From assembly GCF_000373645.1 (NCBI RefSeq), contig NZ_KB892025.1:1-64000 (forward strand): a DNA stretch of 64,000 bases. Direction: 5' to 3'. Both the position numbers and the translations under genes were made by a program. Of this stretch, positions 22,923-31,140 are shown piece by piece (position 1 is the first letter of the stretch; each line of letters starts with the position of its first letter). A model generated the notes under the pieces. It was not told the origin of the DNA, did no database searches, and saw only the letters and a list, made by a program, of their open reading frames with translations. This stretch comes from Streptomyces sp. ATexAB-D23. GTDB taxonomy: Bacteria; Actinomycetota; Actinomycetes; Streptomycetales; Streptomycetaceae.

Positions 22923-24646
22923 TGCCCATCCTGCCGCGCAAGCAGTACACCGACATGTTCGGCCCGACGGTCGGGGACCGCTTCTACCTCGCCGACACCA
23001 ACCTCGTCGTCGAGGTCGAGAAGGACTACAGCGAGGGCCTGTACGGCGACGAGGTCGTCTACGGCGGCGGCAAGACCATGCGGGACGGCATGGCATCCGA
23101 CCCCCAGGCCACCGCGGCCCAGGGCGCACTCGACACCGTCATCACCAACGTGGTCGTCATCGACCCGATGGTGGGCGTCGTCAAGTGCGACATCGGCATC
23201 AAGGACGGTTTCATCGTCGGCATCGGCAAGTCCGGCAACCCGCAGACGCAGAACAACGTCGACCCGGACCTGGTCATCGGCCCCGGTACGGAGGCCATCG
23301 CCGGCGAGCACCTGATCGCCACCGCGGGCGCCATCGACAGCCACGTCCACCTGATCGCCCCGCAGCAGGCCGAACAGGCGCTGACCAACGGCATCACCAC
23401 GCTCATCGGCGGCGGCACCGGCCCGACGGACGGCTCCAACGGCACGACCTGTACCCCCGGGCCGTACAACATCGGCCTGCTGCTCCAGGCGGCGGAGACC
23501 CTTCCGGTCAACCTCGGCATCATGGGCAAGGGCAACGGCAGCCTGCCGGGGGCGCTGGAGGAGCAGGTCGTCGCGGGTGCCTGCGCGCTCAAGGTGCACG
23601 AGGACTGGGGCTCCACCCCGGCCGTCATCGACAACGCGCTCAACGTCGCGGACGAGCACGACGTCCAGGTGGCGATCCACACCGACAGCCTGAACGAGGG
23701 CGGGTTCTTCGAGGACACCCGCTCGGCGATCGACGGCCGGGCCATCCACACCTTCCACAGCGAGGGCGCGGGCGGCGGCCACGCCCCCGACATCCTGCGG
23801 GTCACCGGCGAGCCGAACGTCCTGCCGTCCTCCACCAACCCGACGCTGCCGTACACCAAGAACTCGGTGGACGAACTCCTCGACATGGTGATGGTCTGCC
23901 ACCACCTCAGCCATGACATCCCCGAGGACGTGTCCTTCGCCGACAGCCGGGTCAGGGCCGAGACGATCGCCGCCGAATCCGTGCTGCACGACCTCGGCGT
24001 GATCAGCATGTTCTCCTCCGACTCCCAGGCCATGGGCCGGATCGGGGAGTCCGTGACCCGGGCCTTCCAGACCGCGCACCACTGCAAGGACAAGCTCGGT
24101 GTGCTGGAGGGCGACTCGGAGCGCAACGACAACCAGCGGGTGCTGCGCTACCTCGCCAAGGTCACCATCAACCCCGCCATCGCCACGGGCATCTCCGACT
24201 ACGTGGGCTCGATCGAGAAGGGCAAGCTCGCCGACATCGTGCTGTGGCCCATCCACTCGTTCGCCGCCAAGCCGAAGATGATCATCAAGGGCGGCCTCGT
24301 CTCCTGGGCCCAGATGGGCGACCCCAACGCCTCGCTGCCGACCCCGCAGCCGGTCACCTACCGGCCCATGTTCGGGCAGTACGGCAAGGCGCTCCAGGCC
24401 ACCCACGCCACGTTCATGTCGCAGGCGGGCATCGCCGCCGGCGTACCGGAGGCGCTCGGCCTGGAACGCAAGGTTCTGCCCGTGCGCCGCACCCGCACCA
24501 TCGGCAAGCACAACATGGTCCGCAACGACGTCCTGCCGGACGTCCAGGTCGACCCGGAGACGTTCAAGGTGACGCTGAACGGCAAGGTCGCCACCATCGA
24601 CCCGGCCGAGACGCTGCCCCTCAACCACCTCTACTTCCTGGTCTAG
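22922..24646 (+). CDS. ureC: urease alpha (catalytic) subunit
   Basis: 574 residues, full length. The two nickel ions are held by His 141 and His 143 (DSHVH), the carbamylated Lys 224 (CALKVHEDWG), His 253 (AIHTDS), His 279 (HTFHSEG) and Asp 367 (FSSDSQAMGR). The mobile flap carries Cys 326-His 327 (MVCHH). Every residue keeps the constant +7 offset from Klebsiella numbering, so the active site is complete. It hydrolyses urea to ammonia and carbamate in the cytoplasm. Start overlaps the ureB stop (TGATG). Confidence 0.98.
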   Translation: MPILPRKQYTDMFGPTVGDRFYLADTNLVVEVEKDYSEGLYGDEVVYGGGKTMRDGMASDPQATAAQGALDTVITNVVVIDPMVGVVKCDIGIKDGFIVGIGKSGNPQTQNNVDPDLVIGPGTEAIAGEHLIATAGAIDSHVHLIAPQQAEQALTNGITTLIGGGTGPTDGSNGTTCTPGPYNIGLLLQAAETLPVNLGIMGKGNGSLPGALEEQVVAGACALKVHEDWGSTPAVIDNALNVADEHDVQVAIHTDSLNEGGFFEDTRSAIDGRAIHTFHSEGAGGGHAPDILRVTGEPNVLPSSTNPTLPYTKNSVDELLDMVMVCHHLSHDIPEDVSFADSRVRAETIAAESVLHDLGVISMFSSDSQAMGRIGESVTRAFQTAHHCKDKLGVLEGDSERNDNQRVLRYLAKVTINPAIATGISDYVGSIEKGKLADIVLWPIHSFAAKPKMIIKGGLVSWAQMGDPNASLPTPQPVTYRPMFGQYGKALQATHATFMSQAGIAAGVPEALGLERKVLPVRRTRTIGKHNMVRNDVLPDVQVDPETFKVTLNGKVATIDPAETLPLNHLYFLV

Positions 24647-24651
24647 GGCCG

Positions 24652-25398
24652 ATGTACCGCAAGGAGGGCGACATCGCGGGCGAACCCGGCCCGGCGCGGA
24701 CCGCGGCCGCCGTGGGCCTGGGACCGCTGCTGGTCAGCCTCCAGCTCACCGACTCCGCGTTCCCGAGCGGCTTCTACACGCTCTCGCACAGCCTGGAGGG
24801 CTTCGCCCAGGCGGGCGCCGTGGACGCCGCGAGCCTGCCGCCGCTGCTCCAGGACCTGCTGCTGCACGGCGTCGGCCCCGCCGACGCCACCGCACTCGCC
24901 CTCGCGCACCGGGCGACCGCGGCGGGCGACCCGGAGACCGTCGTCAGGATCGACGAGCACCTGTTCGCCACGAAGCTGGGCCGGGAGATGCGCCAGGCCG
25001 CCACCCGGACCGGGCGCCAGCTCCTGGACCTCGGCCAGGAGGTCTTCGGCCGCCCGGAGATCGGCGACTACTTCGGCCGGGTCGTACGCCGCGAGGCCCC
25101 CGGCACCCAGGCGGTGGCGGCCGGGGTCGTCTACGCGGCGACCGGCGTCCCGGTCCGCCAGGCCGTCGCCGCCGACCTGTTCGCGTTCTGTGTCAGCTTC
25201 GCGGGCGCCGCCCTGCGGCTGCGGCTGACCGACCACCGCACGGCGCAGACCCTGATCAGAGGAGCGGCGCCGGTCATCGAGACGACCGTCGACGCGGCAC
25301 TGCGCAGGGAACTCGACGACGTCGGCGCCACCGTCTTCGCGTCGGACGTCATGTCGGGCCGTCACGAACGCGCCGAGGCCCGGCTCTTCGCCAGCTGA
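24652..25398 (+). CDS. ureF: urease accessory protein UreF
   Basis: 248 residues, all-helical. LLVSLQLTDSAFPSGFYTLSHSLEGFAQAG near the N-terminus is the UreF signature; later segments include EMRQAATRTGRQLL and DHRTAQTLIRGAAPVI. UreF bridges UreD and UreG in the complex that loads CO2 and nickel into apo-urease. Start at ATG 24652, 5 bases after the ureC stop; AGGG lies just before it. The N-terminal ~25 residues are a non-conserved extension. Confidence 0.95.
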   Translation: MYRKEGDIAGEPGPARTAAAVGLGPLLVSLQLTDSAFPSGFYTLSHSLEGFAQAGAVDAASLPPLLQDLLLHGVGPADATALALAHRATAAGDPETVVRIDEHLFATKLGREMRQAATRTGRQLLDLGQEVFGRPEIGDYFGRVVRREAPGTQAVAAGVVYAATGVPVRQAVAADLFAFCVSFAGAALRLRLTDHRTAQTLIRGAAPVIETTVDAALRRELDDVGATVFASDVMSGRHERAEARLFAS

Positions 25399-25432
25399 AC
25401 ACCCACACACCCCCGCCACACCAGGGAGCACC

Positions 25433-26053
25433 ATGGACGACAACGTACTGCGGGTCGGCATCGGCGGACCCGTCGGTTCCGGCAAGACCGCGCTCATCGA
25501 GGCGCTGGTACCCGTACTGATCGAACGAGGCCACCGCCCCGCCGTCATCACCAACGACATCTACACCCAGGAGGACGCCCAGCACGTCCGCCGCACGCTG
25601 GCCGGCGTCCTCGAACCCGAGCGCGTCGTCGGCGTCGAGACGGGCGCCTGCCCGCACACCGCCGTGCGCGACGACCCCACGATGAACCTGGCGGCCGGCG
25701 CCGAGATGCTGGAACGCTTCCCGGACGTCGACACCCTGCTGTACGAGTCCGGCGGCGACAACCTCACCCTGACGTTCAGCCCGGCCCTGGTCGACCTGTT
25801 CCTCTTCGTGCTGGACACCGCCGAGGGCGAGAAGATGCCCCGCAAGCGCGGCCCCGGCATCACCGAATCCGACCTCCTCGTCATCAACAAGATCGACATC
25901 GCGAAGTACGTGCGCACGGACATCGGCATCATGGAGTCCGACGCCCACCGGGTCAGGGGAGAGGGCCCCGTCGTCCTCACCGACTGCCTGACCGGCATCG
26001 GCGTCGACGAGATCGCCGGCTACCTCGAATCGCGCCGCAAGGTGCTGATCTGA
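25433..26053 (+). CDS. ureG: urease accessory GTPase UreG
   Basis: 206 residues, SIMIBI-class GTPase. P-loop GGPVGSGKT, the nickel-binding Cys-Pro-His in GACPHTAVRDD, and NKID for guanine recognition are all present, with ESGGDNLTLTF typical of UreG. It couples GTP hydrolysis to nickel delivery. AGGGAG stands 4 bases before the ATG. There is no His-rich N-terminus of the sort found in some UreG proteins, which fits a separate nickel store such as the CbiX-like protein. Confidence 0.97.
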   Translation: MDDNVLRVGIGGPVGSGKTALIEALVPVLIERGHRPAVITNDIYTQEDAQHVRRTLAGVLEPERVVGVETGACPHTAVRDDPTMNLAAGAEMLERFPDVDTLLYESGGDNLTLTFSPALVDLFLFVLDTAEGEKMPRKRGPGITESDLLVINKIDIAKYVRTDIGIMESDAHRVRGEGPVVLTDCLTGIGVDEIAGYLESRRKVLI

Positions 26054-26054
26054 C

Positions 26055-27014
26055 ATGCCGCTCGCCCCGCAGCGGCCGACGGCCGGCCGGCTCGCCGAGG
26101 AGTACTACACCGCGGTCCGCGTGCCCCCGGACGTCGCGGCCCTGGCCTCCGTCCCGGACACGCTGGCCCCCGGATCGCCGGCCAAGGTCGGCATCCTCGA
26201 CCTCGCCTTCGCCGTGCGGGGCGAGCGCACCGAACTCGTCGGGCGCTACCAGAAGACACCCCTGCAGATCATGCGGCCGCTGTGGATCGACCCCGCGCTG
26301 CCCGGCATGAGCTACGTCTACCTGATGGCGACCGGCGGCGGCATCGCCCAGGCCGACCGCTACCGGATGGACTTCCACTGCGGCCCGGACACCCAGGTCC
26401 ACCTGACCACCCAGGCCGCCACCAAGGTCTTCAAGATGGAGCACGACTACGCGAGCCAGCGCGTGCACCTGACGGCAGAGGCCGGCAGCTACGTCGAGTA
26501 CCTGCCCGACCCACTGATCCCGTTCGAGGACGCGCGCTTCTACCAGCGCACCGAGGTCACCGTCGCACCCGGCGCCACGGTCCTCGTCGGCGACACCCTC
26601 ACCGCCGGCCGGCTCGCCCGGGGCGAACGCCATGTCTACCGGACACTCGCGACGGACCTGCGCATCAGCAGGCCCGACGGCACCCTCCTCGCCGTCGACA
26701 CCCTGCGCCTGGCCCCCGGCACGGCCGGTCAGGGCGTCCTCGGGCCCGGGGTGTTCGCGGGGCACGACCACGTCGCCTCGCTCTTCGTCGTCACCGACCG
26801 CGTGCCGGCCTCCGGCCTGGCCGACACCCTGCACGAGGCGCTCGCCCCCCTCGGCGTCCTGTACGGGGTCAGCGTGCTGCCCCGGGACTGCGGCGCCTGG
26901 GTGCGGCTCATCGACGACAGCCCGATCCGGGTCGCCGAGGCGCACCGGGCCGCCTGGCATGCCGTACGCCGGCAGCTCACCGGCCATCCGGCGCCGGACC
27001 TGCGCAAACCGTAG
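26055..27014 (+). CDS. ureD: urease accessory protein UreD (UreH)
   Basis: 319 residues, beta-rich scaffold protein. Typical motifs are MSYVYLMATGGGIAQADRY, VHLTTQAATKVFKME, and YLPDPLIPFEDARFYQRTEV. It docks on apo-urease and recruits UreF and UreG; it also contains the nickel-transfer tunnel in known structures. The gene begins 2 bases after the ureG stop and ends 36 bases before the ammonium transporter. About 60 residues longer at the N-terminus than minimal homologues. Confidence 0.94.
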   Translation: MPLAPQRPTAGRLAEEYYTAVRVPPDVAALASVPDTLAPGSPAKVGILDLAFAVRGERTELVGRYQKTPLQIMRPLWIDPALPGMSYVYLMATGGGIAQADRYRMDFHCGPDTQVHLTTQAATKVFKMEHDYASQRVHLTAEAGSYVEYLPDPLIPFEDARFYQRTEVTVAPGATVLVGDTLTAGRLARGERHVYRTLATDLRISRPDGTLLAVDTLRLAPGTAGQGVLGPGVFAGHDHVASLFVVTDRVPASGLADTLHEALAPLGVLYGVSVLPRDCGAWVRLIDDSPIRVAEAHRAAWHAVRRQLTGHPAPDLRKP

Positions 27015-27050
27015 ACCTCCCGCCCACCACCCCCACACGAGGGACCGCCG

Positions 27051-28397
27051 ATGATCACCGCTCCCGCGCCCATGCCGGCCGCGTACGACTCCGGGGACAC
27101 CGCCTGGCTGCTCGCCGCCACCGCCATGGTCCTGCTCATGACGCCCGGCCTGGCGTTCTTCTACGGCGGCATGGTGCGCACCCGGCACGTGCTCATGATG
27201 ATCAAGATGAGCTTCGCCGCGCTCGCCTTCGGCACGCTGCTCTGGTGGGTCATCGGATACACCCTGGCGTTCGGGCCCGATGTGGGAGGGGCCGGGCTCA
27301 TCGGGAACCTCGACCACGTGTTCATGAAGGGCATCCAGCTGAACACGCTGAGCGGCGCCATCCCCACGTACATCTACAGCACCTTCCAGATGGGCTTCGC
27401 CATCATCACCGTGGCGCTGATCAGCGGTTCGATCGCCGACCGCGCCACGATGCGGGGCTGGCTCGTCTTCGTCGTGCTGTGGCTGCTGATCGTCTACATC
27501 CCCGCCGCGCACTGGGTGTTCGACAAGGACGGCTGGATCGTGAAGCACCTCGGCGCCCTGGACTTCGCCGGCGGCCTGCCGGTGGAGCTCAACTCAGGGG
27601 TCGCCGGACTCGCCGTCGCCCTCGTGCTACGGGCACCGCGCGACTTCGCCCGCCGCGAGGAGCGCCCCAACAACATCCCGCTCGTGGTCGTCGGCGTCGG
27701 GCTGCTGTGGTTCGGCTGGTTCGGCTTCAACTCGGGCTCCGCGCTGACCGACCAGGGCACGGCCGCCGCCGCGTTCATCAACACCCAGCTCGGGGCCGCG
27801 GGTGCCATGGTGACCTGGCCGCTGGTCGAGAAGTGGCGCACCGGGCGGGTCACCACCATGGGCGTCGTCTCGTCCGCCGTCGCGGGCATGGTCGCCATCA
27901 CCCCGGCGTGCGGTGAGATCAACACGCTCGGCGCGGTGATCACCGGTCTCGTCGTCGGCGCGGTGTGCGCCTTCGCGATCACGCTGAAGTTCCGGTTCGG
28001 CGTGGACGACACGCTCGACGTGGTCGGGGTGCACGGAGTCGGCGGGCTGGTCGGCCTGATCATGGTCGGCCTCTTCGCCACCGCGCGCGTCAGCGGCAAG
28101 GAGGGCCTCTTCTACGGCGGCGGCTGGGGCCTGCTCGGCAAGCAGCTCGTCGCGATCGTCTCGATGATCGCCTTCTCGTTCATCCTCACCTGGATCATCG
28201 CCAAGGTGGTCGACCTGACCGTCGGCTTCCGGGCCAAGGAGGAGTACGGGAACGTTCCTGGCGCGGAGGCGGAGCGGGCCTACGACTTCCAGACCGCCGA
28301 GCGCCTCGGCGCGCTGGTCTCCGGCAAGCGGGTGGCGAGCGACGACGAGCTGGTCAAGCAGATCAGCCGCCTGTTGCGCGCCCGCGAGGACCGCTGA
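27051..28397 (+). CDS. amt: Amt-family ammonium transporter, first pore His replaced by Glu
   Basis: 448 residues with 11 predicted helices. Compared with E. coli AmtB the pore elements are Asp 171 (GALDFAGG), Phe 116 and Phe 226 (gate), Ser 230 (FNSGS) and the second pore His 328 (GVHGVGG). The first pore His is Glu 179 (PVELNSGVAGL; codon 27585-27587). A Glu/His pair is also known in some fungal Mep proteins and changes pH dependence. The cytoplasmic tail is ordinary. Position at the end of the urease operon suggests handling of ammonium made from urea; no glnK or glnD follows. Convergent with the LMF gene 9 bp away. Confidence 0.95.
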   Translation: MITAPAPMPAAYDSGDTAWLLAATAMVLLMTPGLAFFYGGMVRTRHVLMMIKMSFAALAFGTLLWWVIGYTLAFGPDVGGAGLIGNLDHVFMKGIQLNTLSGAIPTYIYSTFQMGFAIITVALISGSIADRATMRGWLVFVVLWLLIVYIPAAHWVFDKDGWIVKHLGALDFAGGLPVELNSGVAGLAVALVLRAPRDFARREERPNNIPLVVVGVGLLWFGWFGFNSGSALTDQGTAAAAFINTQLGAAGAMVTWPLVEKWRTGRVTTMGVVSSAVAGMVAITPACGEINTLGAVITGLVVGAVCAFAITLKFRFGVDDTLDVVGVHGVGGLVGLIMVGLFATARVSGKEGLFYGGGWGLLGKQLVAIVSMIAFSFILTWIIAKVVDLTVGFRAKEEYGNVPGAEAERAYDFQTAERLGALVSGKRVASDDELVKQISRLLRAREDR

Positions 28398-28406
28398 CGA
28401 GCCCCA

Positions 28407-29810
28407 CTACCTCCTGGTCGGGCGCAGGAAGTCGCGGACGAAGGTGCGGTGCCACCAGCAGCCGGTGGCCCGCAGCTCGCGCCACGTGGTGAACCGGTAG
28501 CGGAAGACCCTGGCCCGCACCTGGGCCGGCGGGGCGCCGGGGAACGGGTTGTGCCGGAGCAGCCGCAGCGTGTCCCGGTCGTTCTCCAGCAGCCGCTCCA
28601 CGAACGGGCCGAACCAGGCACGGGCGTACGCGGGCGACAGAGCCGCGAACCACATCAGCCAGTCCAGCCGCAGATGGTACGGGGCGAACTGGCGCGGCAG
28701 TCTGCGCGGGTCGCCCGGCTTGCCCCAAAAGCCGTACTCCTTCCACACCGTGCCCGGGTGCACCACCGCGTCGTCGGTGCCCTCGACCACCACCTCCAGC
28801 CGGACCCGGCTGACGCTGCCGAACGCGCCGTACGTGTTGACCAGGTGCAACGGGTCGAAGGACCGGTTCATCACCTGACGGCGGGAGACCAGATTGCGGG
28901 CCGGGTGGTAGCTGAGGGCGAGGATCAGCACGGTCACCGCGATCACCACGACCTCGTACCAGAGGGGCGCACCCCGCTGGGCGGGCGGCTCGGTCAGCGG
29001 CGACCAGTCGATGACCGGCAGGGCGAGCGTGATGGTCAGCCAGTTCAGCCAGGCGAAGTTCCCCGAGAGCACCAGCCACAACTGCGTGACGATCATCAGC
29101 CCGGCCGCCACGCTCGCCACCGGCTGCGGGGTGAGGAGCAGGAACGGGACGAGCAGCTGGGTCACATGGTTGGCCGCCGCCTCCGCCCGGTGCACGGGCC
29201 GGGGGAGACGGTGGAAGAACCAGCTCAGGGGCCCCGGCATCGGCTGGGTCTCGTGATGGAAGTACAGGCACGTCAGATTCCGCCAGCAGGCGTCGCCGCG
29301 CCACTTGATGAGCCCGGCGCCGAACTCCAGCCGGAACAGCACCCACCGCAGCAGCCACAGCACGAGCACCGGTGGCGCCGTGTCCGCGTTGCCCAGGAAG
29401 ACGGCGAGGAAGCCCGTTTCCAGGAGCAGCGACTCCCAGCCGAAGCCGTACCAGACGCCGCCGACCTGCACGATCGACAGATACAGCAGCCACGGCAGGG
29501 CCCAGAGCGCCATCGCGGCACCCAGCGGCACCCGGTTGTCCACGCCCACGATCAGCGCGACGGCGACCGCGCAGCCGGTCCAGGCGACCACGGCGAAGAA
29601 GCGGTCGGAGTAGTGGAGGCGGAAGAGGCCGGGCGCGCCGCGCCAGTCGGTGCGCCGCAGGACCTCCGGGGCGGGCAGCATGCCACGTTCACCGATCAGC
29701 GCCCGGAACTGGAGCGCCGCGCTGAGGAACGCGGCCAGATAGACGACGGCGAGGGCCTTCTGAAAGACCAGCCGGCCGAGCCAGTACCCGTCTGCTGTGA
29801 ACCACTCCAT
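28407..29810 (-). CDS. lipase maturation factor (LMF1/LMF2-like) family membrane protein
   Basis: 467 residues, multi-pass membrane protein. Signature segments are WLLRWVLFRLEFGAGLIKWRGDACWRNLTCLYFHHETQPMP (split here as the LMF motif), NFAWLNWLTITLALP, LVNTYGAFGSVSRVRLEVVVEG and LRLDWLMWFAALSP. In animals LMF1 helps lipases fold in the ER; the bacterial role is unknown. No lipase lies next to it. The ATG at 29810 lacks a Shine-Dalgarno sequence; a -10-like GATACT ends 7 bases before it, so translation may be leaderless. Confidence 0.85.
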   Translation of the reverse strand: MEWFTADGYWLGRLVFQKALAVVYLAAFLSAALQFRALIGERGMLPAPEVLRRTDWRGAPGLFRLHYSDRFFAVVAWTGCAVAVALIVGVDNRVPLGAAMALWALPWLLYLSIVQVGGVWYGFGWESLLLETGFLAVFLGNADTAPPVLVLWLLRWVLFRLEFGAGLIKWRGDACWRNLTCLYFHHETQPMPGPLSWFFHRLPRPVHRAEAAANHVTQLLVPFLLLTPQPVASVAAGLMIVTQLWLVLSGNFAWLNWLTITLALPVIDWSPLTEPPAQRGAPLWYEVVVIAVTVLILALSYHPARNLVSRRQVMNRSFDPLHLVNTYGAFGSVSRVRLEVVVEGTDDAVVHPGTVWKEYGFWGKPGDPRRLPRQFAPYHLRLDWLMWFAALSPAYARAWFGPFVERLLENDRDTLRLLRHNPFPGAPPAQVRARVFRYRFTTWRELRATGCWWHRTFVRDFLRPTRR

Positions 29811-29817
29811 CGCTACC

Positions 29818-29823
29818 AGTATC
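29818..29823 (-). promoter_or_regulatory. -10 element of a probable leaderless transcript (LMF gene)
   Basis: GATACT on the minus strand, 7 bases upstream of the ATG with no ribosome-binding site between them. Same arrangement as several other genes in this window. Confidence 0.4.
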
Positions 29824-29944
29824 GGGCCGCCACCCCCCGCGCGCCGTACAGGCTCCGGGCGCCGTCCGTTTGCGGCGGGCCGGGAAGTGCGGCAGACATG
29901 AGGGGAGCGACCGGGAGACCGGTGACCAGGCAGGAGACCTCTTC

Positions 29945-31129
29945 GTGCACTCACGCATACGTCTGCGACGCACCGCGCCCGCCCTTCTCTCCGCCGGCCT
30001 CCTCCTCGCCGCGGGCTGCGCACAGGAGACCTCACGGCCCGCGAGCACGACCGCCGAGGACGTCCTGCTCCAGGCAGCCGCCGACACCGGCCCGTCCCCG
30101 TTCACCGGCTCCTCGGCCGCCGCGCCCGTTGCGGCGCCGGGCACGCACCCCGACAGCCGCTCCCCGGCACCGCCCGGCGGCGGGAAGCCGCTCACCCGCA
30201 CCGGATCGACGCCCGGCCTCTACGGCGGAACGCGCGCCGTCCCGTCCTGCGACGTCGAGACCCAGATCCGCATGCTCGCCGCGGACCCGGCCAGGGAAGC
30301 GGCCTTCGCGCGCACCGTGTCCGTCGGCCCCGCCCGGGTCCCCGCCTTCCTGCGCGCCCTGACCCCCGTCCTGCTGCGCGCCGACACCCTGGTCACCGGC
30401 CATGGTTACCGCGCGGGCTCGGTCACCGCGTTCCGGTCCGTGCTCCAGGCGGGCACCGCGGTCATGGTCGACGGCCGCGGCCTCCCGCGCGTCCGCTGCG
30501 CGTGCGGCAACCCCCTGGACCCGCCGGGCGGGGCGGCGGCGGGCGCCGCGGCCGGCAAGGGGGAGCGCTGGGCGGGGTTCGATCCGGCGCGAACGGTGGT
30601 GATCGAGCCCGCCGCCCGGCCCGTGACCGAGCTGGTGATCGTCGATGTGGAGCACCGGACGTGGATCGCGCGGCCCTCGGGCGACGGGGGTGCCGGGGAC
30701 CGGGCCCCCGCGGTGCCGCCGCCCTACGGCCCCGGCACGGACATCACGGGCACGCTCCCCGAACTGCCGCCCACCGGTACGAAGGAACCCCGGCCGCCGA
30801 AGAGGTCCGAGCGGCCCGAGGAGCCGGCGGAGCCGACGCCGTCCCGCTCCCGGCCGCCCGGCGACTGCCCGCCGTCCGCCGGGCCGACGCCGCCCGGCGA
30901 GCCGGCGGGCGCCGCCGGCGTACCCGCCAGATCGCCGGGGGAGACGAACTGCCCCACGCCCACCGGGGCTCCCACCGAGCCCCAGCCGGATGAGCCCCGG
31001 TCCGATGAGCCCGAGCCGGACGAGCCGCCGCGCGATCCCGTGCCGTCCATGACCGGCGAGCCGCAGACGTCCATCCAGCTGCCCCGGCACGAGCGGCCGG
31101 TGGACGGCGGCGCGGCGCGGCGGCGGTGA
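29945..31129 (+). CDS. DUF6777-like secreted lipoprotein
   Basis: About 394 residues from a GTG with AGGAG 8 bases upstream. The N-terminus is a lipoprotein signal (LLSAGLLLAAGC, lipid-bearing Cys near residue 25). A conserved central part (TAEDVLLQAAADTGPSPFT, TPGLYGGTR, SCDVETQIRMLAADP, VRCACGNPL) matches what I recall as DUF6777. The last ~130 residues are Pro/Glu/Thr-rich and disordered, probably a wall-spanning stalk. Function unknown. The only gene of its direction between two minus-strand genes. Confidence 0.72.
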   Translation: MHSRIRLRRTAPALLSAGLLLAAGCAQETSRPASTTAEDVLLQAAADTGPSPFTGSSAAAPVAAPGTHPDSRSPAPPGGGKPLTRTGSTPGLYGGTRAVPSCDVETQIRMLAADPAREAAFARTVSVGPARVPAFLRALTPVLLRADTLVTGHGYRAGSVTAFRSVLQAGTAVMVDGRGLPRVRCACGNPLDPPGGAAAGAAAGKGERWAGFDPARTVVIEPAARPVTELVIVDVEHRTWIARPSGDGGAGDRAPAVPPPYGPGTDITGTLPELPPTGTKEPRPPKRSERPEEPAEPTPSRSRPPGDCPPSAGPTPPGEPAGAAGVPARSPGETNCPTPTGAPTEPQPDEPRSDEPEPDEPPRDPVPSMTGEPQTSIQLPRHERPVDGGAARRR

Positions 31130-31140
31130 GGGCGGCGGGC

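Noticed and set aside
22793..24628. 611-codon minus-strand frame opposite ureC
   Set aside because: Shadow of ureC; Val/Gly/Arg-biased with no start signal.
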